Positions 31,260 to 40,354 of a DNA stretch of 64,000 nt are shown in pieces. The notes beneath the pieces were generated by a model, which was not told where the DNA came from, ran no database searches, and saw only the letters and a list, made by a program, of their open reading frames with translations. The position numbers were made by a program, and so were the translations under genes. Source of the DNA: Euglena gracilis (Eukaryota > Euglenida > Euglenophyceae > Euglenales); contig CP154955.1 of NCBI GenBank assembly GCA_039621445.1, forward strand, positions 40,556,426 through 40,620,425. Reading direction: 5' to 3'. Positions within the stretch are counted from its first letter, which is position 1. Each line of letters begins with the position of its first letter.

Positions 31260-31652
31260 CCACCCCAGGGGTCTTGTCCTGACCTCTGTCCTGAAGTTTA
31301 CACTACCATGCCCCCCCCCTTTACTGTTCCCCCCCCCTTACTGTTCCCATTGGGGGGACGGGAACAGTACAGTGTCAAAGCACTTTTTGTAAAGGACTCT
31401 TGGAACACAAGGCAAGGGGGTTTTTTTTGGTCGGTTTTTGGTGCGTTCCCCCCCCCTTACTGTTCCCATGGACCCAAAAGGGGGCCACGGGACGGGGGGG
31501 GGGGCATGGTAATTTCATCCCCAAGAGAAGTTTTTCACAAAAATGAAATTTGCAGGGAGGTCTGGTGGTGGTCGACAGACTCAACTTGTCCACCAGAACC
31601 CCCCCAGCCCTCTTTACTGAGCCAAAAACCCTCAGCCCAGGACTTTTTTTAA
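31260..31652 (+). CDS. Possible continuation of the secreted-protein exon around a P insertion
   Basis: Leaving out the N element and one GGAAGGAC, the frame of 30319 continues as THPRGLVLTSVLKFTL to the TA at 31304. Leaving out the P element, it goes on with ISSPREVFHKNEICREVWWW and STDSTCPPEPPQPS to a stop at 31652. The total open length regained is about 190 bases, which chance would allow in roughly one case in twenty, so the inference is weak. The part may equally be intron. Confidence 0.25.
   Translation, partial: PPQGSCPDLCPEVYTTMPPPFTVPPPLLFPLGGREQYSVKALFVKDSWNTRQGGFFWSVFGAFPPPYCSHGPKRGPRDGGGGMVISSPREVFHKNEICREVWWWSTDSTCPPEPPQPSLLSQKPSAQDFF
31306..31509. mobile_element. Family P short copy with the word TTACTGTTCCC
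   Basis: Ends CCATGCCCCCCCC and GGGGGGCATGG, flanked by TA (31304-31305 and 31510-31511). Only 204 bp. The hairpin word is TTACTGTTCCC/GGGAACAGTA instead of GAGCTATTCCC. Part of the core (AAAGCACTTTTTGTAAAG) is retained. Confidence 0.75.
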
Positions 31653-32039
31653 AGGTGCTGGCTGGACGCCCCCCCCCCCCCGCCGGGATCCCAAAACCCG
31701 TCTCTGACCCGGAACAGTGCAACAAAAAAAGTACTTTTGAACTTTTTTGGGAACCTCAGGACCCCCCCTCTGCCAACGCTCCACAACCTGATCTCCTTGG
31801 AGTGTTCCTGCCCCCCCAAGGTTCCCAGGCTGTTTTTAAACAAGTTGTTTAAAACAGGTTTTTTTTGTTTTGTAGTGTTTTATTTAGTTGGATGACCCCC
31901 CCATTTTGTAGTGTTTTAGTTTGACCCCCCCATTTATTTTGTAGTGTTTTATGTTTAAAAACACCCCCTTTTTTTAAAACCTATTTTCTGAGCCCGACGC
32001 CTGTCTTGAAATTCTACTGACATTAACGGATTTCAGGCT

Positions 32040-32140
32040 GAAATTGTTTATGTCAGTCGATTTCCATTCAGGCGCCCGTTTATGTCGGTCGATTTCCATT
32101 CAGGCGCCCGTTTATGTCGGTCAGTTTCCATTCCATTGAA
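32040..32140. repeat. Minisatellite, unit about 33 bp (TCGATTTCCATTCAGGCGCC)
   Basis: Three units containing GTTTATGTCGGTCGATTTCC and CATTCAGGCGCCCG. Further groups are at 33735-33835 (three units) and 35345-35395 (one and a half). Confidence 0.75.
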
Positions 32141-32329
32141 ATCTGTTGCTGGTCAGATTGGGATTTTTCAGTGACTTTTTGGACATTTTGGATTTCCCTT
32201 TTTTTGACATTTTTGGTCCTATGGGGTTGTGGAGGAGTTATGGATCAGACAAAAACCAAATTTTGTGGCCAGGTGATCACAGCTGGCTGAACTTTGGATG
32301 GAACAGACGGAAGGACGGTACTTACAGCC

Positions 32330-32570
32330 GGCGCCCCTATTTTTTGAAACGTTTTGACACATTCTTGAAACGTTTTGACAGAGCTTTTGAAATATTTTGA
32401 CGGTATTCAGGAAATTTTTTGACAAGGTTTTTGGACGTTGCTGTGCACAATTTTTGAAATACTTTGACAAAATCTTTGAAATGTTTTGACAAAATCTTTC
32501 AAACAAATTTGACAAAATCTTTGAGACTTTTTGACAAATTTTTGGTGCATTTCCATGTCGTTGTACGACC
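32330..32570. repeat. Degenerate TTTTGACAAAATCTTTGAAA array
   Basis: About ten loosely spaced TTTGACAAAATCTTTGAAAT units. A complementary array (AAGATTTTGTCAAAATTTCC-like) is at 33190-33350, so the two form a broken inverted repeat. Confidence 0.6.
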
Positions 32571-32606
32571 AACGTCTGTCCCGCAGGATGCCTCGTCTGA
32601 GCGTAC

Positions 32607-32939
32607 CAGGCATTTGCTTAAGGGACTGCAATACCCCCCCCGGGGGGGGGGGGGCTGGACTGCAGCTAGTCCAAATTTGGCTAGTGGGTTTTCTAGCAGA
32701 CCCCCGCTGGGGGGTCTGCTAGCAGGGCTAGCTAGTGGAAATTTTTTTCCCAGTGACCGGCGTGAAGCGGCGGAATTTTTTTTGGGACCCCAAAAAGGCC
32801 AAGAATGCCCCTTTTTGGCCATTTTTTGGGAATTTTTTGGAACAAAATCAGCCAAAAACCTGCTAAAAACCTCATTTTTCCAGTCCGGGGGTCCCCCGGA
32901 CCCCCCCCCCCCGGGGAGGGAGGGGTCAAGCTAGTCCAC
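32607..32939. mobile_element. hAT-type MITE, family K copy 2, right end lost
   Basis: Left end CAGGCATTTGCTTAAGG, then GACTGCAATACCCCC and CTGGACTGCAGCTAGTCC as in the copy at 18523 read in the other direction. The right terminus is missing: another repeat (CTTGGCCCAAACACAGTTCT) begins near 32940. Confidence 0.65.
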
Positions 32940-33009
32940 CGGCGCCGCGGTCCCCACCCCTGGGCTCCCCCTAACTCTTGGCCCAAACACAGTTCTTGAC
33001 ACAGTAGAA

Positions 33010-33135
33010 GAGGGAGGAGGCATTCCACTTTCATCAGTTCCATCCACCATTTCACATTCTTTGTTGGTGTAGTCTATTTTAAGATTAACATCCTGTAGCA
33101 CAATGAACGTGACTCTTCCTCCCATTCCACCAGTG
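33010..33135 (-). CDS. Exon-like segment, unknown
   Basis: The minus strand reads TFVTGGMGGRVTFIVLQDVN, then LKIDYTNKECEMVDGTDESG. It looks like ordinary protein (beta-strand pattern, no low complexity), unlike surrounding frames, but has no recognised motif. A repeat containing TGTCAAGAACTGTGTTTGGG starts at its downstream end, so the exon may be truncated. Confidence 0.3.
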
Positions 33136-33189
33136 ACAAATGTCCCCCCCCCAGAAAAATGCGGATGCCCAAAAATCGCGCCCACAATG

Positions 33190-33350
33190 GATCAAAGATT
33201 TTGTCCAGAACGCTCCAAAAATTTTGTCAAAATATTTCTGGAATTGGTCAAAACCTTCCTAAAATTTTGTCAAAAAATTCCAAAGATCTTGTCAAAAAAA
33301 TTTCAAAAATCGAGTCAAATTCGTGTCAAAGATTTTGTCATTCTTGACTC
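33190..33350. repeat. Inverted partner of the TTTTGACAAAATC array
   Basis: Contains AAAATTTTGTCAAAA and AAAGATTTTGTC units in the opposite sense to 32330-32570. Confidence 0.55.
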
Positions 33351-34194
33351 AAGAATGACGGGCGTTAGCTGTAAGATTATTATTTTCTGGATCTTCAGAA
33401 AAAGCATCCGGCAAATTTGTCCTGACATGGCTTTGGTCAAAATCTGTGTTTCTAAAAAAAACGCAGACTCTGGCCTGAGTCTGTGTTTCGAAACGCTCAG
33501 TCTGTTATTCGGCCTGAGTCTGCGTTTCGAAATGCAGACTCAGGTCAGATTCTGCGTTTAAGACGCAGTTCTTGATATAGAGATTGAAAAAAGAAAAAAG
33601 CATTCCGAAAAAAAAGGCAAAAGGTTGGTCGACATTAACGGGTTTCAGGCTGAAACTGGCAATGTCCCAAAACGGAACAAAAAGGCATTCAAAAAAGGAA
33701 ACAAAAGTTGGTCTATTTCCAAGACATCGGAAACCGTTTATGTCAGTCGATTTCCATTCAGGCGCCCGTTTATGTCGGTCGATTTCCATTCAGGCGCCCG
33801 TTTATGTCGGTCGATTTCCATTCAGGGGCTCCGTGCGGAAAATCGCGGGTGACCTGTGGTCGGCCCGACCTGTGTGGGTGGCTTATCGACAATATTCCGC
33901 ACTACCCCCCCCCCCTTTTTTGGAAATTTAAGCCCCCCCCCCCGAAAAAAATTTATGTCCCAATCACCCCAAAACCAGTCAAAACCCACTTAAATGGCTC
34001 CAGAACCCCCCAATCGGGGGTGAATATGCAAAAACTTGGGGGGAAAATGCCCATTTTGGGCCACTTTTGGGAAAAGCACAGGGGGTGCTTCAGCACGGAA
34101 CCTCCCCGGGCAGTCAATTAGGGGGGGGGTTGAAAAATTTCTTCAAAGGGGGGGGGGCGTTTGGTCAATTAGGGGGGGGTTCAATTAGGGGGGG

Positions 34195-34840
34195 AGGTGG
34201 TAACAAAATCTCTTAGCTGCCGGACCGTTTTGTGAGCATGCGCAATCAGACACCCATTGTCGGAGGGCGCCTTCGGCGCCCTTGGTCGTCTGGCGGGTGG
34301 GGGGGGCTGCCCCCCCCGCACCCCCCTGCCCCCCAATGACAAAATCCCTTTGCTGCCGGACCGTTTTGTGTGCATGCGCAATCAGACACCCATTGTCGGA
34401 GGGCGCCTTCGGCGCCCTTGGTCGTCTGGCGGGTGGGGCGGGCTGCCCCCCCCGCACCCCCCTGCCCCCCAATGACAAAATCCCTTTGCTGCCGGACCGT
34501 TTTGTGTGCATGCGCAATCAGACACCCATTGTCGGAGGGCGCCTTCGGCGCCCTTGGTCGTCTAGCGTGGGGGGCTGCCGCCCCCGCCGCACCCCCCCCC
34601 CCCGACCCCCCAATAACAAAACCCTTTTGCTGCCGGACCGTTTTGTGTGCATGCGCAATCAGACACCGATTGTCGGAGGGCGCCTTCGGCGCCCTTGGTC
34701 GTCTAGCGGGGGGGGGGGGCTGCCCCCCCCCCGCCCCCCCCGCCCCCCCAACAACAAAATCCCTTCGCTGCCGGACCGTTTTGTGAGCATCCGCAATCAG
34801 ACACCGATTGTCGGATGGCGCCTTCGGTGCCGTTGGTCGT
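34195..34840. repeat. Tandem array of ~140-bp hairpin modules
   Basis: Five units. Each has AACAAAATCCCTTTGCTGCC, GGACCGTTTTGTG, GCATGCGCAATCAGACACC, a perfect hairpin GGGCGCCTTCGGCGCCC and a G-tract/C-tract (GGGGGGCTGCCCCCCCC). The units differ mainly in the length of the G and C tracts. The array leads directly into telomere-like sequence, as at 21885-22320. Confidence 0.85.
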
Positions 34841-35055
34841 CTAACCCGAAGCCTGACCCCAACCCTAACCCGAAACCCTAAACCTAACCCTAACCTTGAA
34901 CGTAACCCGAACCCTAACCCTAAACCAGACCCTAACCCTAAACGTAACCTGAACCCTAACCCCAACCGTAACCCGAAACCCTGACCCTGACCCTATACCA
35001 AACCCTAATCCGAACCCTAACCCAAACCCTAACCCCAACCCTGACCCTGCCCAGT
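34840..35055. repeat. Interstitial telomere-like CCCTAA tract
   Basis: About 30 hexamers, mostly CCCTAA with CCCGAA and AACGTAACC variants, beginning CTAACCCGAAGCCTGACCCC exactly as the tract at 22150 begins. The two tracts share irregular units in the same order, so the whole block was copied as a unit. Confidence 0.8.
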
Positions 35056-35488
35056 TTGTCGGTATATGCAAAGACAATGTTTTTCCCAAAAGTGGCAAAA
35101 TGGGCATTTCCCCCCCAAGTTTTTGCATATTCACCCCCGATTGGGGGGTTTTGGAGCCATTTAAGTGGGTTTTGACTGGTTTTGGGGTGATTTGGACAAA
35201 AGTTTTTTTCAGGCGGGGGCTTAAATCTCCAGAAGGGGGGGGGTAGTGCGGATAATTGCGTTTCCTACCGACCAGGTCGGCCCGACCCACACAGGTCGGG
35301 CCGACCCGCAATTTGGTCACCCGCGATTTTCCGACCGGGGCCCCATTCAGGCGCCGTTTATGTCAGTCGATTTCCATTCAGGCGCCCGTTAATGGGCCAA
35401 AAACCACTTTTTTGACCATATTTCCGTCCAGGCGGTTCGGTCGAATGAATATCAAGACAGGCGTCGGGCCCAGACAAAATAGGTTTTA

Positions 35489-35593
35489 GAAAAATCGACC
35501 GACACTAACAGATTCAGCAGGGGCGCCGGGCGGCTCGCTTCGCTCGCTCGCGCCCGGCGCCCCTGCTGAATCTGTTAGTGTCGGTCGATTTTT
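35489..35593. repeat. Perfect inverted repeat with ~40-bp arms
   Basis: The arms contain AATCGACCGACACTAACAGA and its complement, continuing through TTCAGCAGGGGCGCCGGGCG. The loop is a short GCTCGCTTCGCTCGCT. The left arm begins just after a GGCGTCGGGCC tail. This may be a small fold-back element. Confidence 0.75.
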
Positions 35594-35865
35594 GTATGGA
35601 AACAAAAAACCGTTTTTGAACCGTTTTTTTCTTCCAAACAAAAAAAAACGTGAACCTTGCCCCCCCCCCCGCATCCCAGATTGGCACATTTTTTTGGGCA
35701 AAGGAAAAATGACTGGCCACAGTCCCCCCCCCCCTGCATCCTCAACCACCCCCAGCGGGTGACCCCCCAACCACCTCCTGTATTTTGGGGAGCATCAATT
35801 TTCGACCCCAAAAAATTCTTGTTTTAAAAAATCTGTGAAAATGCTGTGGCGGGTGGGGGGGTCGG

Positions 35866-36145
35866 TACTTGTCTGTTAGTCGATCCACGGCTGTGCATCA
35901 AGTCTGTTAGTCGATCCACACCCTATTCAACCCTATTCAATAGGAATGACCACTTTCAGTGCAAAACAGGATGTGTGACGTCATAATTTGACCATGTGAC
36001 GTCATGAGCAAGCTAAAATTATGGCCGTGTGACACGACACATGAGTGTGTGACCCAGAGATGACGTCATAAGGTCAACATCATCTGTGTATTATCAAAGC
36101 ATAGGGGAAGAAAGGGTGTGGATCGAGTGGTTTTGGCGTGGATGG
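35866..36145. mobile_element. MITE E copy 2, inverted and truncated
   Basis: Reverse-complement relative of 30770-31071. TGACGTCA is kept at 35976, 35997 and 36061; the other sites have decayed. The far end stops in GGCGTGGAT, where a poly-C tract with a CCCTCACCCCC start follows. Confidence 0.65.
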
Positions 36146-36439
36146 ATACCCTCACCCCCCCCCAAATGGCTAATTCGCCCAACAAGACCTCCAAGGGGTT
36201 GACCCCCCGGTGCTTGTCTGTTAGCCCAACCACCAGAACCGCCTTACAGTCTGGGACCGGGTTTTAACCCCCCTCGTTCAACCCCCCCCCCTCGTTCAAC
36301 CCTAGGGAAAGATTTTGAACCCCCCATGCGAATGGCCGCTGGCTGCTGCCCAAAAAATGGTCAAAAACTGGCCCAAAATTGGGCATTTTTTTGGACGATT
36401 TCGGCAAATTTGAAAAATCACAACCAACATTTTTTCAAG

Positions 36440-36772
36440 AGAAGTCTCACCGTCCAGTTTTCGGAGAAGTCTCACCGTCAATTGGAGGTGGTAAAACAAA
36501 ACCTGGTGGCAACAACTGGGGCAACAGGAACGTACAATGTGTATTACCCCTGGAGAGCTGCAGACCCCGAACTCCATGCCCCAAACCTATTCATCAGAGC
36601 CGACCTCCTTGTGCGTGGGCGATTCATCCCAGTTTACACATCACCAATTTTCCCTCGTTGGTTTCCAGGTTATCCTTTGAAAATCGACATTGACCTTAGT
36701 CTTGACCAGGCTTCTTTCTTGAGGTGGAGCGGAAGAACAAATCTTCCAACCTTTGTGTCAGCTCCAGAATGA
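36440..36772 (+). CDS. Exon-like aromatic-rich segment, unknown
   Basis: The + strand reads QLEVVKQNLVATTGATGTYN, VYYPWRAADPELHAPNLFIR, then GRFIPVYTSPIFPRWFPGY and PLKIDIDLSLDQASF, ending at a stop at 36772. The sequence is like a globular, possibly secreted beta-rich protein. It resembles in composition the exon at 30319 (both rich in Y, F, R and P) but no homology can be claimed. A direct repeat of GAGAAGTCTCACCGTC sits at the start. No splice edges were fixed. Confidence 0.35.
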   Translation, partial: RSLTVQFSEKSHRQLEVVKQNLVATTGATGTYNVYYPWRAADPELHAPNLFIRADLLVRGRFIPVYTSPIFPRWFPGYPLKIDIDLSLDQASFLRWSGRTNLPTFVSAPE

Positions 36773-37149
36773 CTTTCGCCTGCCTGACAACCAAATTTTT
36801 CGCAGTTCACACCATACATTTTTGCACTTCCAGTCATTTTTTTCCACTTCATCCCAAAAATGTTTGCACATGCACCAATTTGCTTGCACTTTACCTCAAG
36901 AATGTTTGTCACTGGGAAAAAAGCCACTAGCTAGACCCCCCCCACTCTGCCGGGGGCCCAAATGTAAAAAATTTTCCTCGCGTGCTCTGGGTTGGTTGCA
37001 AGAAAATGTTTGCACCTTAAGTTAAACATATTTCCCTCTATTCCGAAAATTTTTGCACTTGGAATGGGGGTGTTTTGCACATTTGCCCTTCAGTTTTTTC
37101 ATTTGGTGTGGGTCTTTTTCCATTGTCCAGTGTAATCCTTTTTTGAGGC

Positions 37150-37334
37150 TCCGTGCAGATGATTGGCTATGACGATCCCGGAGGTCGTACCGACCATGGT
37201 CGGGCCGACCTAGGTCGGGCCGACCTAGGTCGGGCCGACCATTGGCTATGGCCTATCGACCATTGGAGGTCGGGCCGACCTGGTCGGCCCGACCTCCAAT
37301 CAACCGCATTACCCCCCCTTTTTTGGAAATTTAA
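37150..37334. repeat. Palindromic GGTCGGGCCGACC repeat, hosting element X
   Basis: Starts GATGATTGGCTATGACGATC and contains GGTCGGGCCGACCTA in tandem. The end TTTTTTGGAAATTTAA is split by element X. The remainder, AAGCCCCCCCCCTCAAAATT, follows at 38297. Confidence 0.75.
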
Positions 37335-38293
37335 GCCGGCGTTTGAGACGCCGGGCTCAGGACAGAACCGGCGTCCCCCCCCCCACGGGCTTTCGGACGC
37401 CGGTTCTGTCCTAAAGCCCGGCGTTAGGAACGCCGGCTTTGTCCAAAGCCCGGCGTCCGATTTTCATTCCAAAAAATGTCACCAAAAGTGCCCAAAAGTG
37501 GCCCTAAGGTGCTGGTATGAGTGTTTCAACCATCAAGGACAATGAATTTTGCCATCTGGGGACCAGCAGGGTGGATATCCAAATTTGGTGAAAATCGGCC
37601 CAGATTTGGAAATCGAGTACCGTGCAGCGTGGAAAGATCTGATGAGCACCGCTGGTCGTCTGTTGAAAAGAGCTTTCGATCGAGGGGTAACTTGGTACCC
37701 TAACGTTGCACGCAGCCCGAGATACGCTCGCGATCGTCGGATCGGCCAGAATCTGAGTCGAAACTTGTCGCAATTTTCAGTGATTTTTGGTTTAAGATGA
37801 TTAATAAACCTTACAGAAACGTTTTTCCTCTCGAATCAACGACCTGAGGGTGTTGGGGGGGCACCAGAGTTGTGAAATTAGGATTCCCCACTGACAGAAA
37901 ATAAGACCTCCAGGCGACGTGGCTGAATTTGGTGGTCATCGCCAATCGTCTGATGAAAAGAGCTTTCGATCGAGGGGTGATTTTATACCTGGACGATTGA
38001 CACAGCCAGAAATACCCTCGCGATCGCCGGAATTTGGTGAAGTGCAAAGTGGTGTGACGTTGCAGTTCAGTGGTCGGAGATTGGTCCTGGGAGTGTCCTT
38101 TGGCCGAAGGGTGGGGACGCCGGTTCTGTCCTGAGCCCGGCGTCTCTAAAACGCCGGCTTAAACAAGAGGTCTCGGACGCCGGTTCTGTCCAAAGCCCGG
38201 CGTTCCAAACGCCGGTTCCGTCCTTCGGACGGAACCGGCGTTTGGAACGCCGGGCTTTGGACAGAACCGGCGTCCGAGACCTCTTTTTTGTAG
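37335..38293. mobile_element. TAA-flanked fold-back element X, copy 2
   Basis: Same limits as 25277-26167, with TAA at 37332-37334 and 38294-38296. Interior almost identical. The terminal palindrome is longer here: arms of about 57 bases from AAGAGGTCTCGGACGCCGG to its complement, around a TTC centre near 38222. Compared with the related unoccupied site at 13261-13290, the insertion is clean. Confidence 0.8.
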
Positions 38294-38429
38294 TAAAGCC
38301 CCCCCCCTCAAAATTTGATTCGGCAAATTTAACTCAAAAAGGATGAAAACACATTGGAATCACCGTGAAACTGTCAAAAAGAATCCCAAATGGTAAAAAA
38401 AAAAATGAAAATCGCGCCCCCCGGACCCC

Positions 38430-38740
38430 ATTTGTGCTAACTTAGTCGGCCTACGGCCTCCTCCGGGGGGGGGGGGGGCTGCCGTCCCCCCCCCCCCGGA
38501 CCCCCCCCGCCTAAAATAACAAAATCCCCTTGTGTGCGCAAGGCAAGGATGGCCAAAACGCGCCCCCCAACAAACTCCCTTTGTGCTAACTTAGTCGGCC
38601 TACGGCCTCCTCCGGGGGGGGCCGGACCCCCCCCCCCCCGCCTAAGATAACAAAATCCCCTTGTGTGCAAGGAAGGATGGCCGAAACGAGCCCCCCAACA
38701 AACTCCTTTTGTGTGCACCCAGGTAGGTAAAATAGCCCAT
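38430..38740. repeat. Two tandem GGCCTACGGCC modules
   Basis: Two copies of TTAGTCGGCCTACGGCCTCC, a G/C tract hairpin, AACAAAATCCCCTTGTGTG and a GGATGGCC tail. Confidence 0.7.
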
Positions 38741-38789
38741 CTGTATGTTCCGCAGGGTTTGTCCAAGGGTTTTTATGCTTCTGAAATGG

Positions 38790-39075
38790 AAAACCATGGA
38801 GGTCGTTTCTACCGACCATGTGGTCGGCCCGACCTCCAAATGGTCGGCCCGACCATAATGGTCGGTAACAACAAGGTCGGGCCAACCATGGTCGGCCCGT
38901 CCTATACCGACCTATAGTCAAAATTCCTTTGAAAATTTTGAAAAAGAGGGGGGGGGTAATGCGGTTCATTGGCTAGTCGGCCCGACCTCCAGTGGTCGGC
39001 CCGACCTAGGTCGGCCCGACCATGGTCGGGCCGACCAATGGTCGGTACGTCCTCCAGGATCGTCATAGCCAATTA
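38790..39075. repeat. GGTCGGGCCGACC palindrome arrays (inverted copy)
   Basis: Two blocks of ACCATGGTCGG and GGTCGGCCCGACC separated by a TTGAAAATTTTGAAAAAG stretch, ending in GGATCGTCATAGCCAAT, the complement of the usual start. Confidence 0.7.
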
Positions 39076-39160
39076 TCCGCCCTGGGCCCTTTTTTGAGGT
39101 TGAGGTTGTTGACATTGAGGTTGAGGTTTTTTTTCCAAACCTCAACCTCAATCCCGCCCT

Positions 39161-39161
39161 G

Positions 39162-39197
<36 letters not shown>

Positions 39198-39441
39198 ATA
39201 TATATATATATATATATTGTGTCAAGAACTGTGTTTGGGCCACGAGTTCGGGGGAGCCCTCAATCTTGGCCTGACTCGGTCCTCACTCGGGCCCAAATTC
39301 GTACTAACTCGGCCCGCGGCGCCACGGTCGCCACTGGGCCCCCTAAAACCTTGGCCCAAAACACTGTTCTTGGTTGAAAACCGTGTTTTGGGTGAAGATT
39401 TAAGACTTTTAATGTCTCGAAATCGGCCCAAACACGGTTTC

Positions 39442-39489
<48 letters not shown>

Positions 39490-39828
39490 ATATATATATG
39501 CATATACATATATATATATATATATATATGGCAGGTGGGAACTTTAGTACCTCCCCGGGGGGGGGTACTAAAATACACCCCGCGATGGACACCCCATTAT
39601 TGAAGGTATAGGGTTAGGTGCGCACATGCTGATTTGCACTAATTGGCTACGTTGCGCTAATCAGCTATGTTGCGCAACATAGCCGATTAGCGCAACGTAG
39701 CCAATTAGCGCAAATCAGCATGTACGCACCTAACCCTATACCTTCAAATAAAGGGTGTCCATCGCGGGGTGTATTTTAGTACCCCCCGCCGGGGGGGGGG
39801 GTACTAAAATTCCCACCTGCCGTGTGTG

Positions 39829-39865
<37 letters not shown>

Positions 39866-39886
39866 ATATGTATATATATATGTATA

Positions 39887-39917
<31 letters not shown>

Positions 39918-39945
39918 GTATATATATACACACACACACACACCC
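39161..39945. repeat. TA/CA microsatellite cluster
   Basis: (TA)n at 39161-39217 and 39452-39529, then mixed (TG)n/(TA)n at 39822-39945. The repeat CAAGAACTGTGTTTGGGCC lies between the first two and a 292-bp palindrome between the last two. Confidence 0.9.
39530..39821. mobile_element. 292-bp palindromic fold-back element within a microsatellite
   Basis: Starts GGCAGGTGGGAACTTTAGTA and ends with the complement. The two arms, about 145 bases each, pair nearly throughout: GGGTGTATTTTAGTACC, AGGTATAGGGTTAGGTGCG, GCTGATTTGC and TAATTGGCTACGTTGCGC all have partners, meeting at TTGCGCAA near 39672. TA or TG repeats touch both outer ends, so a TA-type duplication cannot be told apart from the microsatellite. 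Confidence 0.75.
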
Positions 39946-40354
39946 TCACCCCCCCCCCTCAAAGTGTCCCTCCCCCCAAAGTGGCCAAGGTCTTTGGCAA
40001 ATTTCAGGTTACCCCCCCAAAGTGGCCATTTTCCTTTGGCGCCAAAGGCGCCGGAGGCCAAAACTTGACCCCCCAAAGTGTCCACCCTGCCAGAGTGGCC
40101 ATTTTGGGGTCCCACGGTGCCTGGAGGGTGGCCACTTTGAGGGGGGGGGGTATATACACATACATACACACACACACACACATAAGGTTTGGCTTAACTT
40201 TAGCTTTACCTTTAATTTTCATCAATTACGCAAAAAATTTTCTGAACCCTCCAGGATATTTTATTTGGCCCCCCAGGGGGGCCAGGGAACGTGCTGCCCT
40301 TCGGGGGGGCATGGGCAAAAGTTCAGGGGAGGTATTGCAAAAACTGGGCCTGCC

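Noticed and set aside
34195-34840. CRISPR-like regular array
   Set aside because: The units are ~140 bp with homologous spacers and poly-G/C tracts in a eukaryotic context; this is a tandem repeat.
34840-35055. Chromosome end
   Set aside because: The CCCTAA tract is degenerate, internal and flanked by ordinary sequence on both sides.
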